NCBI GenBank assembly: GCA_902791475.1
Contig: CADAWC010000015.1
Coordinates: 16,463 to 80,462 of the forward strand
DNA from: Fibrobacter succinogenes
Lineage (GTDB): Bacteria > Fibrobacterota > Fibrobacteria > Fibrobacterales > Fibrobacteraceae
DNA length: 64,000 bases
Direction of reading: 5' to 3'
Shown: positions 1 to 7,859 of the stretch, in pieces
Numbering within the stretch: the first letter of the stretch is position 1
Layout: every line of letters starts with the position of its first letter
Position numbers and translations under genes: made by a program
The notes under the pieces: generated by a model
The model's database searches: none
Told to the model about the DNA's origin: nothing
Seen by the model: the letters and a program-made list of their open reading frames with translations, nothing else

Positions 1-126
1 TCGCTCCTCAACATTTTGCTAGAACGAAAAGACGACATTTTCAACGCGATTTTCGCCATCGCCATCGCGCTTAGTTTCTATATTGTAACTGCAATTTTAC
101 TACACAAATTAAAGAAGCCAAGATGA
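1..126 (+). CDS. C-terminal end of a membrane protein (5' end outside window)
   Basis: The first frame is open from base 1 to a TGA at 124-126 and encodes about 41 residues. They form a hydrophobic stretch (IFNAIFAIAIALSFYIVTAI) followed by a basic tail (HKLKKPR), the pattern of a last transmembrane helix with a cytoplasmic end. The stop overlaps the ATG of the downstream kinase gene (ATGA, 4 bases shared), so the two are probably co-transcribed and translationally coupled. The family cannot be named from this fragment. Confidence 0.7.
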   Translation, partial: SLLNILLERKDDIFNAIFAIAIALSFYIVTAILLHKLKKPR

Positions 127-1628
127 TACGTCCAGAACAACCGCTAAATTTTCCGTACCCCTTTAACGAAAACTACGAACTATTGGGAACGCTCGGCAAA
201 GGTGGAATGGGCTATGTCTACAAGGCTCTCGATAAAAGGCTAAACCGCGAAGTAGCCTTCAAGATTCTCGACTCCACCTCCGATGTCGAAGCTATCAAGC
301 GTTTCTATCTCGAAGCGCAGGCCATGAAGGAACTCGACCACCAGAACATTGTTCACGTGTTCGACTTTGGACAGCAAGAGAACCAGCTTTTTATCTCGAT
401 GACTTACGTGCAAGGTATTTCACTTGCCGAAATTTTGCAGAACAAGAGCAAGCTTTCGTTCGAAGCGATTGAAGTCATCATCAAACAAATTGCACGCGGT
501 TTACTTTATGCGCACAGCAAGGGCATCGTCCACCGCGACGTGAAGCCCTCGAACATCATGCTCACGCGCGACAACCGCGTCTACATCATGGACTTTGGCA
601 TTTCGTACATCCAGGAGATGGAAAAGGAACGCCTCACCCGCACCGGCATGACGATGGGTACGCCCGAATACATGTCGCCCGAACAGTGCCACGGTGACGA
701 GGTCACGCTCCAGTCCGACATTTACAGCATGGGCGTGATCCTTTACGAAATGACTTGCGGACGTTTGCCGTTCGAAGGCAGCCGCCCTGTGGAAATTGCG
801 CTCAAGCACGTGCAGGAACCGCCTCCGGCTCCGGAACTTTTCCGCGAAGATATCCCAGACGGACTTTCGGCGCTGATCCTCAAGTGCCTCAAGAAAAAGC
901 TGAACGAGCGCTTCCACGACATGCAGGAATTCTTGGACGAATGCGACCAGGTGTTCCCGCAGCACGACACGCCTTACCAGAATTCTTCCGTCGGACGCAA
1001 GACCGGCAGCCACCGCAGCGTGCCTTCCATTGCAGAAGCAGCCAAGCGATTCGGAAGCAACCTCACTCCGCACAAGCTCATGTTAGTGGCATTCTCGGTA
1101 CTGTTCCCGCTTATCGTGATTTTGCTCATGCTGCTCATGTTCACGCACAAGCCGCAGAATATGTTGCACGAAATCGAGTGGAACGAGGTCATCGCAAACT
1201 ACGAAACGAGAGCGATCGAGCCCGAAATGAAAAAGGGCTACCCGATCGAGAACTTGACCGACGGCGACCTTACCACGGCATGGCTCAACAAGATGCCGCT
1301 CAAGCCACTGAACCCGGTGCTCGCCATGTACTTCGACCAGAACACGCTCATCACAAACATCGGCATTGCCGTTGGCTACCAGAAGTCCGTGGATGACGCA
1401 TTCGGCGACCGCTTCCGCATTTTCAAGAAGCCGCGCACGCTCACCATCGAGACGAAGGACGGGTTCAAGCAACGTATCAAGCTTGAGAACATCAAGGGGA
1501 TGCAGTACCCGAACATCCAGGCGGTTGAAACAACGGAGCTCAGGTTCTACCTCGAAGATGTGCACGAAGCCGACAACGACGACTACGCTATTTCCGAGAT
1601 TAGATTGCTCGGAATGGAAGTGAAATAG
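123..1628 (+). CDS. membrane-anchored Ser/Thr protein kinase with discoidin-like C-terminal domain
   Basis: 501 residues. A Hanks-type kinase domain spans about residues 18-285: glycine loop GKGGMGYV (25-32), catalytic Lys47 in AFKIL, Glu64, HRDVKPSN from 137, DFG at 157-159, and GTPEYMSPEQ from 179. All catalytic residues are present, so it should be active. One transmembrane helix follows at about 320-343. The remaining ~155 residues are outside the membrane and resemble a discoidin/F5-8-type, NADase-type glycan-binding module (ENLTDGDLTTAW, then DYAISEIRLLG near the end). That domain call is by resemblance only. The expected layout is a cytoplasmic kinase with an external sensor. The start overlaps the upstream stop by 4 bases. 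Confidence 0.9.
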   Translation: MIRPEQPLNFPYPFNENYELLGTLGKGGMGYVYKALDKRLNREVAFKILDSTSDVEAIKRFYLEAQAMKELDHQNIVHVFDFGQQENQLFISMTYVQGISLAEILQNKSKLSFEAIEVIIKQIARGLLYAHSKGIVHRDVKPSNIMLTRDNRVYIMDFGISYIQEMEKERLTRTGMTMGTPEYMSPEQCHGDEVTLQSDIYSMGVILYEMTCGRLPFEGSRPVEIALKHVQEPPPAPELFREDIPDGLSALILKCLKKKLNERFHDMQEFLDECDQVFPQHDTPYQNSSVGRKTGSHRSVPSIAEAAKRFGSNLTPHKLMLVAFSVLFPLIVILLMLLMFTHKPQNMLHEIEWNEVIANYETRAIEPEMKKGYPIENLTDGDLTTAWLNKMPLKPLNPVLAMYFDQNTLITNIGIAVGYQKSVDDAFGDRFRIFKKPRTLTIETKDGFKQRIKLENIKGMQYPNIQAVETTELRFYLEDVHEADNDDYAISEIRLLGMEVK

Positions 1629-1675
1629 AGACGAGAGAACGGCTCAGTGAGCCTACAGACGAAAGACGAGAGGGG
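1628..1675. repeat. GACGAAAG/GACGAGAG repeat with small hairpin
   Basis: GAGACGAGAGAAC, then the hairpin GGCTCAGTGAGCC, then TACAGACGAAAGACGAGAG. It fills the whole gap between the kinase and yraN genes and supplies the yraN ribosome-binding site. Confidence 0.75.
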
Positions 1676-1678
1676 ATA

Positions 1679-2095
1679 ATGCAAAAAAAGATTGTGCAAA
1701 GAACATGCAACCGCGCTAAAGGAAATTTTATCGAGACGCAGGCGGTGGCATTCTTGATGCGCGAAGGCTATCAAGTAGTCTCGCGTAATTACGCCTACCA
1801 CGGCGGAGAGCTCGACATTGTCGCCCGCGATAACGGGACGCTCGTTTTCGTCGAAGTCAAGTCTGTTTGGAACAACCAAGAAGGCAACCCCGCAGCCCGC
1901 GTAAACGGTCTCAAGCAAAAGAAGATTTGGCAAACCGCTTGCCACTTTTTGGCAACGCAAAAAACAATCGCGCCCAAAGGGTTCGACACGCCGTGCCGTT
2001 TCGACGTTCTGAGCATCCGCGCCTACCAGGAGCCGCTCCAGTTCGCGCACTTTAAAAACGCCTTCGAAGCAAGCGAAGTCCTCCCGAGGATTTAA
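1679..2095 (+). CDS. yraN: YraN/UPF0102 family endonuclease-like protein
   Basis: 138 residues, slightly longer than the usual ~120. The family signature is clear: GNFIETQAVAFLMREGYQVV near the N-terminus, GGELDIVAR at 42-50, and FVEVK ending at Lys61. This is the Holliday-junction-resolvase-like fold with acidic residues Glu44 and Asp46 and the E-x-K pair Glu59/Lys61. The cellular role of the family is poorly known. The ATG at 1679 follows a purine-rich GAGAGGGGAT that acts as ribosome-binding site and is itself the end of a dispersed GACGAAAG repeat. Confidence 0.88.
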   Translation: MQKKIVQRTCNRAKGNFIETQAVAFLMREGYQVVSRNYAYHGGELDIVARDNGTLVFVEVKSVWNNQEGNPAARVNGLKQKKIWQTACHFLATQKTIAPKGFDTPCRFDVLSIRAYQEPLQFAHFKNAFEASEVLPRI

Positions 2096-2196
2096 CGATA
2101 GCATCATCGCGATTAACGCGATTTTCGTCACAGCTTTTTCCCGACTTTTTTTGTATATTATTCCCTCAAAAAGCGAAAATACAGATAAAGAATAAT

Positions 2197-2784
2197 ATGC
2201 GACTCGAAGTACATCCAGAAAATCCGCAGACCCGCATCGTGAAGCAGGCCGCCAAGATCCTCGAAGACGACGGACTAGTCCTCTACCCTACTGAATCCGG
2301 CTACGCCATCGGCTGCAACGCCGAATCTTCCAAGGCCATCCACAAGCTTTACGCCCTCAAGAAGCCCATGAAAAAATTCTTCATGGCGCTCATCGTCCCA
2401 GACATTCGCTTTGCCACCGGCTACGCCCACGTGAGCAACTTCGCGTTCAACATCATCAAGCAGCGCGTGCCCGGTCCGTACACGTTCATCCTCCCCGCCG
2501 ACCCGCACATTGCGCGCAAGCTCGACGTGAAGCGCCCGGAAATCGGCATTCGCATCCCGACGCACCCGTTTTTCAAGGAACTCTTCCAGCACTTTGACAA
2601 GCCCATCTTGAGCACTGCCGCCAAGCTCAGCGACGAAGACATCTACGAAACCGACGAACTCTGGAAAACGTTCCAGCACTCCGTCGACATGATGGTCGAC
2701 TGCGGCAACATCGAAATCAACCCGACCAACGTCGTAAGTCTCGTTGGCGACTCCGTCGAAGTCATCCGCGGGGAACTCGTGTAA
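2197..2784 (+). CDS. Sua5/YciO/YrdC family protein (L-threonylcarbamoyladenylate synthase-like)
   Basis: 195 residues. The YrdC-fold substrate-binding motifs are present: YPTESGYAIGC at 30-40, KKPMKKFFMALI from 55, and GIRIPTHPFFKEL. Members of this superfamily make threonylcarbamoyl-AMP for the t6A37 modification of ANN-decoding tRNAs (TsaC/Sua5). The YciO subgroup has the same fold, and this protein's length and KKPMKKF variant look closer to YciO, so the synthase role is not certain. A bidirectional hairpin follows at 2840-2866. Confidence 0.85.
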   Translation: MRLEVHPENPQTRIVKQAAKILEDDGLVLYPTESGYAIGCNAESSKAIHKLYALKKPMKKFFMALIVPDIRFATGYAHVSNFAFNIIKQRVPGPYTFILPADPHIARKLDVKRPEIGIRIPTHPFFKELFQHFDKPILSTAAKLSDEDIYETDELWKTFQHSVDMMVDCGNIEINPTNVVSLVGDSVEVIRGELV

Positions 2785-2839
2785 GGCGCGCGATTTACAC
2801 TGCCGCAATTCACAAATGCCGCGATTTTTGACGCAATAG

Positions 2840-2866
2840 AAAAGGGCCGCACAAAGCGACCCTTTT
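2840..2866 (-). terminator. bidirectional intrinsic terminator between Sua5/YciO gene and tRNA-Arg
   Basis: The stem AAAAGGG-CCGC pairs with GCG-A-CCCTTTT around an ACAAA loop, with one C/A mismatch. It has an A-run on one side and a T-run on the other, so it can end the tRNA transcript (minus) and the upstream plus-strand gene. Confidence 0.75.
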
Positions 2867-2870
2867 GCTA

Positions 2871-2943
2871 TACCCGGTTCGCGAGTCGAACGCGAGTTTA
2901 ATCCTTAGGAGGGACTCGTTCTATCCATCTGAACTAACCAGGC
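2871..2943 (-). tRNA. tRNA-Arg (anticodon CCT)
   Basis: Read on the minus strand the cloverleaf is complete. The acceptor GCCTGGT pairs with ACCGGGT (G1-U72 and U4-G69 wobbles). The D-stem is GTTC/GAAC, the anticodon stem AGTCC/GGATT encloses loop CTCCTAA with anticodon CCT, the variable loop has 4 bases, and the T-arm is TCGCG-TTCGACT-CGCGA. The discriminator is A and CCA is not encoded. It decodes AGG. Confidence 0.92.
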
Positions 2944-2958
2944 GAGTAAGCGGGTGTG

Positions 2959-2987
2959 AATATAGTAATATTTTAAAGATTCATCAA
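2959..2987 (-). promoter_or_regulatory. sigma70-type promoter of tRNA-Arg
   Basis: On the minus strand TTGATG (2982-2987) and TATATT (2959-2964) are separated by exactly 17 bases, and the -10 lies 15 bases upstream of the first tRNA base. Confidence 0.75.
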
Positions 2988-3024
2988 GCGGAATTAGCCA
3001 AATAGCCGAATGTCGATATAAAGA

Positions 3025-3054
3025 AATCCCGAAAGCAATCATGCTCTCGGGATT
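3025..3054 (-). terminator. intrinsic terminator of the FN3-like gene
   Basis: A 12-bp stem (AATCCCGAGAGC with GCTTTCGGGATT, one G-T pair) around a 6-base loop, followed on the minus strand by TCTTTATAT. It lies about 25 bases past the stop codon. Confidence 0.8.
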
Positions 3055-3077
3055 CAAATTATACACGCTTAAAAGAT

Positions 3078-6026
3078 TTACTTTTCTAGCCAAATCAAGT
3101 TATTTGTGCTGCGGATTCGACCGTCAGAATCAGCGCCAACACCGATAATGCAAACCTTATTGTATTTTTTCACAATATCGTAAATTCTTTTAGCATCAGC
3201 TTGGTTATGAGCATAGAAACGATAAACTATACTTGCCGAAGGATTCAACTTTACAACCCAACGTTCCTTTTCCTGAACATAAGTAGCTTTCGACCCTGTA
3301 TAGCTTATAGTATTGCAACCCGTTTTAGACATGACGCTACTACTTTCAATCGCACTAAATTCGTAATTATGATTCGGCGAAGATGTCAACAACCAACCAA
3401 TCGTGCTAATCTTTTTAAAGTTCTTTAATATATTTAACGCGTTTTTGGCTGCAGCCTGTGTATTAAAGCGTTTTACAAGAATTTTATTATCAAGAATATC
3501 ACACCCACTAACCTTTAGGTTAGACGGATCATAATAAATATTTTTCAGTTCCGTTTCACGATATCTATGGTAATAGCTCTTCATATAAACGCTATCTACC
3601 AAGCTAACAGCATTATCTAACAAACCAATGTGAAGAGAAGTATCCTTCATAGTATCATGATAAGGCGCGATTGCATTATTTGCGAAATCAAAATATGTCA
3701 AGCCTTCAGGTTCATCACGATAGGTTCCACTGCTATCAAATTTATACTTAAAAGTACCGCTCTGCGAAGAACGAGCTATAAGCACGGCCTTAACACAATC
3801 AAAAGGCAAATCCAAGCTATTCGATTTATAGGCTTCATAAACTTGAGACTTTGCGGCATCACCTGAAACTCGATTCAACGCATCGTTAAGATATGTAGAG
3901 TCATCTCGAACTAATTTAAATACATGAACGCCTTCACTGTCTTTTTTACCATAGCCACTGGTTAAATAAAGATTGTTATAGTAATCGAAGCATCCGCCCT
4001 GCATAGCTTCTTTTTTACACGGTGAACCATATTGGTCAAATAAATAGATTTTGCGTTCGCTATTTTTGAGGAATATTTCTTTAGAAGTCCCAATGTTATT
4101 CCATTCTATCTTGTAAGAATAAACAGGAGAATCTGATGTGATATAACTTTCCGATGTATACAGGCGGCCATCACAAGGATTTACGGCACACCATCCAAGC
4201 GAGCTAAAATAAGTTCCATCAGCTTTTTGCAACTGGCATTTACAAATAAGTTTCGGTTTTGCCTTATCAAAAATCCAAATTTCAGGATGTTTAGTTTCAT
4301 CAACAGATATAAACAAATAATTTCCATAACAATCAAGATCACCAAAATGGATACCTGTTGTCGAATAATCATTACTAATGCTTCTATCTAAAGATCTATT
4401 AATATGCCCCTTCGTTAAACGGGTATATTCCCCAGTTCTAGAAACGCCATTTGTTATATACCACCATTGTCCATCAGTCGTTATCCCCTGGAAATCTCTA
4501 GTCCAGTTTTTCCCCGGCTGACGAGCAATTGCATAGACCTGATCTTTATACGAATAAGCATCGTTAAATATTTTACCCGGAAATTCATTCGCTATATAAA
4601 CATCTTGATAACGGGCATTCGATTTACCCCATCCATTTTTAGCAACAATTTTATACAGATACGGAACACCACTTTTTATTTTATCATCTTTCACATAATT
4701 TTCATTACTTTTTAACGAAGACCAGCTTCTGTCACATGCAATTGTATCCTGATCAATTTTATTAAAGTCTTTATCATTTGAATTATCAAATCTTTTTACT
4801 TCATAAGATTTAACATTATTCGAACGAGTCCATTGAATCGTACAGAATCTCCCTGGATCAAGCATTCGAGGCATTTGAGGAACATCATTTGTCATCTTTA
4901 CAGTAACAATTGCAGAATACGTATAGCCCCATTCATTGGCGTACTTTACGCGATAATCATAAGAAGCGCCCTTCTTAAGGACTTTATCATTATCAGACTC
5001 GTCAATATCCTTATAACTACATCCAATTGGATTATTGCAAATTACAGTCCAAGAACTATTTGTAGACAATTTACGTTCAACAACAGATACAGAGCCATTT
5101 GATATCGATGGCCAACGTAATGTAACACCACGTTCTATAGGATCCATCTCATAAGTAATTTTCCCTACAGACGGTTTCAAATTCTTACATTCGGCCACAG
5201 CTGTCGCTTTTACAGTATCCCAATTGTTAGAAGCGGTCAAAACATATTCATATTTTTTATTCAACTCTACATTTGTGTCCTCATAAGGGCTTAATAGCTC
5301 CTTGCCATTATCACTTCGAACGACTTTTATTGTAGATGCATTTTTCACATCAACAGTCAACACAATTTTTTTCTTATTCGAATCAGGTTTTGCTCCAAAT
5401 TTTACAACCTGAATACTTAATTTTTTATAGGTAATTGACTGAGTAATAGGATCCAAAGAATTAATTGTCACACGGTAATCATAACTGTAGCCTTCTTCCA
5501 CAGATGAATCAAGAACCGCTGCGTAGCCAATAGTTGAGGACGACGCAATAGTAGCCCATAATCCAAAAACTTTTTTAGACAATTCATTTTTACTTAAAGA
5601 TCCAACAACTCTTGGCTTATTTATTTTACGTTCGAGCCTATATGAAAAAAATTTAAGGTCATAGCTTATTTTACATAAAATGCCACCAGCAGGGCTAATT
5701 TCTAAAGAAAGTTTAGGAGATTTGTCCACAATAGTAGACATATCAATCACAGCATGTTCTAGAGCATTTTGTAGAATCACTTCTTTGGATTCATCAATAT
5801 GCCTATCTGCTATGTTCTTAATTGTATTGATTAAATCATCTCTAGACAATTCTTTAGACAAATCAAGTCTCGAGATATTTTCAGCTGAAACAATCTGAAA
5901 AGGTTCACTTTTTAAAGTTCCTGTGGTTCGTCCCGCAACGGTAAATCCTTTAGTTTTTGCAGACTTTACACGTTCTGTTACACGCGATGTTTTTGATGAA
6001 AAAGCAGTCTTTTTTGTTGTAGCCAT
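3078..6026 (-). CDS. large fibronectin-III-like protein of unknown function
   Basis: 982 residues, AT-rich. No signal peptide: the N-terminus is basic and Ser/Thr-rich (MATTKKTAFSSKTSRV). A short helical region (about 45-80) precedes beta-rich segments. At least two stretches (about 290-385 and 386-480) look like fibronectin type III modules, each with the W...YEVKR / YLYKIVAKNGWG pattern. Residues about 490-720 have repeated blade-like strands such as YLFISVDETKHPEIWIF, suggesting a propeller. The last ~100 residues contain a diverged duplication (AAAKNALNILKNFKKIS and DAKRIYDIVKKYNKVC). ATGGCTACAACA follows AGGAG, the same context as the calpain gene upstream. It may be a binding partner or effector, but the function is not known. 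Confidence 0.8.
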   Translation of the reverse strand: MATTKKTAFSSKTSRVTERVKSAKTKGFTVAGRTTGTLKSEPFQIVSAENISRLDLSKELSRDDLINTIKNIADRHIDESKEVILQNALEHAVIDMSTIVDKSPKLSLEISPAGGILCKISYDLKFFSYRLERKINKPRVVGSLSKNELSKKVFGLWATIASSSTIGYAAVLDSSVEEGYSYDYRVTINSLDPITQSITYKKLSIQVVKFGAKPDSNKKKIVLTVDVKNASTIKVVRSDNGKELLSPYEDTNVELNKKYEYVLTASNNWDTVKATAVAECKNLKPSVGKITYEMDPIERGVTLRWPSISNGSVSVVERKLSTNSSWTVICNNPIGCSYKDIDESDNDKVLKKGASYDYRVKYANEWGYTYSAIVTVKMTNDVPQMPRMLDPGRFCTIQWTRSNNVKSYEVKRFDNSNDKDFNKIDQDTIACDRSWSSLKSNENYVKDDKIKSGVPYLYKIVAKNGWGKSNARYQDVYIANEFPGKIFNDAYSYKDQVYAIARQPGKNWTRDFQGITTDGQWWYITNGVSRTGEYTRLTKGHINRSLDRSISNDYSTTGIHFGDLDCYGNYLFISVDETKHPEIWIFDKAKPKLICKCQLQKADGTYFSSLGWCAVNPCDGRLYTSESYITSDSPVYSYKIEWNNIGTSKEIFLKNSERKIYLFDQYGSPCKKEAMQGGCFDYYNNLYLTSGYGKKDSEGVHVFKLVRDDSTYLNDALNRVSGDAAKSQVYEAYKSNSLDLPFDCVKAVLIARSSQSGTFKYKFDSSGTYRDEPEGLTYFDFANNAIAPYHDTMKDTSLHIGLLDNAVSLVDSVYMKSYYHRYRETELKNIYYDPSNLKVSGCDILDNKILVKRFNTQAAAKNALNILKNFKKISTIGWLLTSSPNHNYEFSAIESSSVMSKTGCNTISYTGSKATYVQEKERWVVKLNPSASIVYRFYAHNQADAKRIYDIVKKYNKVCIIGVGADSDGRIRSTNNLIWLEK

Positions 6027-6212
6027 TTATATATCTCCTGATATTATTTTAACGTTATTGTTAAATAACAAATTATGGTTACCAAAAGAATATAAAAAAC
6101 TACCACAAATATTCATAAATTTATTTATATTTACAAACAAATGTAATATTTACTTTTCAAGCATACATTTTCGCAAATAAATTATATAACATCTTCTTTT
6201 TCATTTAAAATC

Positions 6213-6252
6213 AAAAAAAAACATTCACCACCAAATTATTGGCGATGAATGT
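6213..6252 (-). terminator. intrinsic terminator of the calpain-like gene
   Basis: A 12-bp stem (ACATTCATCGCC with GGTGGTGAATGT, including G-T pairs) followed by eight T on the minus strand, 37 bases after the stop codon. It would separate the calpain-like gene from the FN3-like gene, which must then have its own promoter in 6027-6212. Confidence 0.82.
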
Positions 6253-6288
6253 CTTATCAACAAATAAAAAGGTTAACAAAGCTGCACT

Positions 6289-7467
6289 TTAGACAAAATA
6301 AATATACAAGAAGTATTCAAGGAATTTATCAAACTTCATTGAAAAAATACCATTATCATTCAGTTTCAAGCCATTCCAAGAACCACTCCGGCAATATTTT
6401 TTCACAGGATCAGAAGCCCAGGGATTACGAACAATGATATACTTAACCCCATTATACTTTTCTATCCCCAAAACAGAATACACATGATGAGGAATCGTAC
6501 CAATAGTATCTCTTCTATTTCTACCAGAAGTATTCACCGCCACTGGGTATATCGTCTTACCAGAAGAATTCGTTCTAAGTTCAAGCATTCTCCAAATTTT
6601 ATTAGAATTACTTGAACTGCAATAATAGTCATCAAACCTATAACCAGTAAGACGACGCAGGGCCACATCTCCCTTACCCCCCGCGATTTTCTGCATATTG
6701 GGATGATCAGAAGTCGTTCCCGTCATCCATTTGGCAAAAGCTTTCTCCCACAAAGCAGGCCATGTTTCGTTATATGTATTAGAACGACCATACAACCACG
6801 CACTATCCGATTTACGAACTTCAACACTCTGAGAAACAGTAACCCACTCCTCTCCTAAATGTTTATTCCAAAAACAGAATTTATAATTTCCATTACTCAA
6901 TTTTTTATAATTAAGCATTTCCGGTCTAGACCACTGAACAGAAGCTAAAGCCGCCAAGAAATAGCAATCGCCCAAAGTTCCCTGCTGCACTTCTTCACCA
7001 ATCATTGTATTGACAATAAAATCGCCCTTCACCATCCACTTTGTCTGAACATTAGATGATTTGGTTTTAGAGGTATCCAAATTAGGGAACAACACCGAGC
7101 TAACTTTTGACAAAGTCAAATCAGTCTGCACAGTCCTGGTTTGCTTCACATTTTTGCTCTTAAGCGTTTTTTTGACTACTACAGCATTCTTTTTATAAAA
7201 GCTTTTTAGGCGTTCAACATCCTTAGCCGCTGAAACTGCAGTCACTTTTTCCGTTTCAGCATCATATTTCAATTTCATCGGAAACAAAAAAGGACTATCT
7301 GCATCAAAGATGGCCTTAGGATTCTTAATTCCTAAAATTTCAGCCAATTTTTTATCAGGATCTTTTTCTTTGTTCCAATTAATTGTTTTTCCGGATACAG
7401 CTTCCGCCAAAGCAAATGGGTTGATCGCCGAGCAAAAGCCATCATCTTTTTCTTCTGTTGTAGCCAT
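6289..7467 (-). CDS. calpain-like (C2 family) cysteine protease
   Basis: 392 residues from the ATG at 7467, chosen because AAGGAGAAT precedes it by a normal spacing. An upstream in-frame start at 7518 lacks this. The catalytic apparatus is visible: QGTLGDCYFLAALA with Gln162 and Cys168, HHVYSVLG with His328, and RNPWA with Asn348. This is the C2 calpain Cys-His-Asn triad. Residues 1-150 are a Lys-rich extension unlike calpain domains. No signal peptide. C2 regulators such as EF-hands are absent, which is usual in bacteria. The start context matches the next gene downstream. The substrate is unknown, and a self-processing or effector protease is possible. Confidence 0.85.
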   Translation of the reverse strand: MATTEEKDDGFCSAINPFALAEAVSGKTINWNKEKDPDKKLAEILGIKNPKAIFDADSPFLFPMKLKYDAETEKVTAVSAAKDVERLKSFYKKNAVVVKKTLKSKNVKQTRTVQTDLTLSKVSSVLFPNLDTSKTKSSNVQTKWMVKGDFIVNTMIGEEVQQGTLGDCYFLAALASVQWSRPEMLNYKKLSNGNYKFCFWNKHLGEEWVTVSQSVEVRKSDSAWLYGRSNTYNETWPALWEKAFAKWMTGTTSDHPNMQKIAGGKGDVALRRLTGYRFDDYYCSSSNSNKIWRMLELRTNSSGKTIYPVAVNTSGRNRRDTIGTIPHHVYSVLGIEKYNGVKYIIVRNPWASDPVKKYCRSGSWNGLKLNDNGIFSMKFDKFLEYFLYIYFV

Positions 7468-7671
7468 ATAGATTCTCCTTAAATGTGTTCTATTCAATTC
7501 ATTTGTAAAACAATTCAACAGATTCTGTTTAAAAACAAATTACTAGAAAAATAAAAAGGCAGAATATCGTAAATAAAAAATTGCATTTATAACATTTTTC
7601 TAAAACATTTACTTCAAACAAAAGAATTCATTCATAGAAACCATACAAGCCACCAAATACAAACTAACACC

Positions 7672-7700
7672 CACCGATTACAAATCGGTGTTTTTTTTTT
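7672..7700 (+). terminator. orphan intrinsic terminator
   Basis: A perfect 8-bp stem CACCGATT/AATCGGTG with a 3-base loop and ten T on the plus strand. No plus-strand coding region precedes it, so it may end a small RNA or read-through transcript. Confidence 0.7.
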
Positions 7701-7805
7701 CAAGAGTTCACAGGATCCTTCAAGGCTTCGCCTTTCAGGATGACGCGAAAAAAAAGCTTTCAGGATAACGCAAAAAAATTTCAGAATAACAAGAATGTGC
7801 AAGTT

Positions 7806-7831
7806 GATCCCGGCACAAGGCCGGGATGACA
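7806..7831. repeat. REP-like palindrome (ATCCCGGC...GCCGGGATGACA)
   Basis: Short palindrome followed by ATGACA. It belongs to the same dispersed family seen at 10217, 25901, 28347, 50095, 56906 and 63816. Confidence 0.65.
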
Positions 7832-7859
7832 ATGCTTCAGTCGGGATAACGCCTCGGAT

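Larger units (their letters stand above)
7468..7859. other. AT-rich intergenic region with orphan terminator and REP-like repeats
   Basis: No convincing gene. It holds the upstream region of the calpain-like gene (7468-7660, very AT-rich), a plus-strand terminator at 7672-7700 with no plus-strand gene before it, and degenerate dispersed repeats (TTCGCCTTTCAGGATGACG at about 7730, GATCCCGGCACAAGGCC from 7806). Confidence 0.6.
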
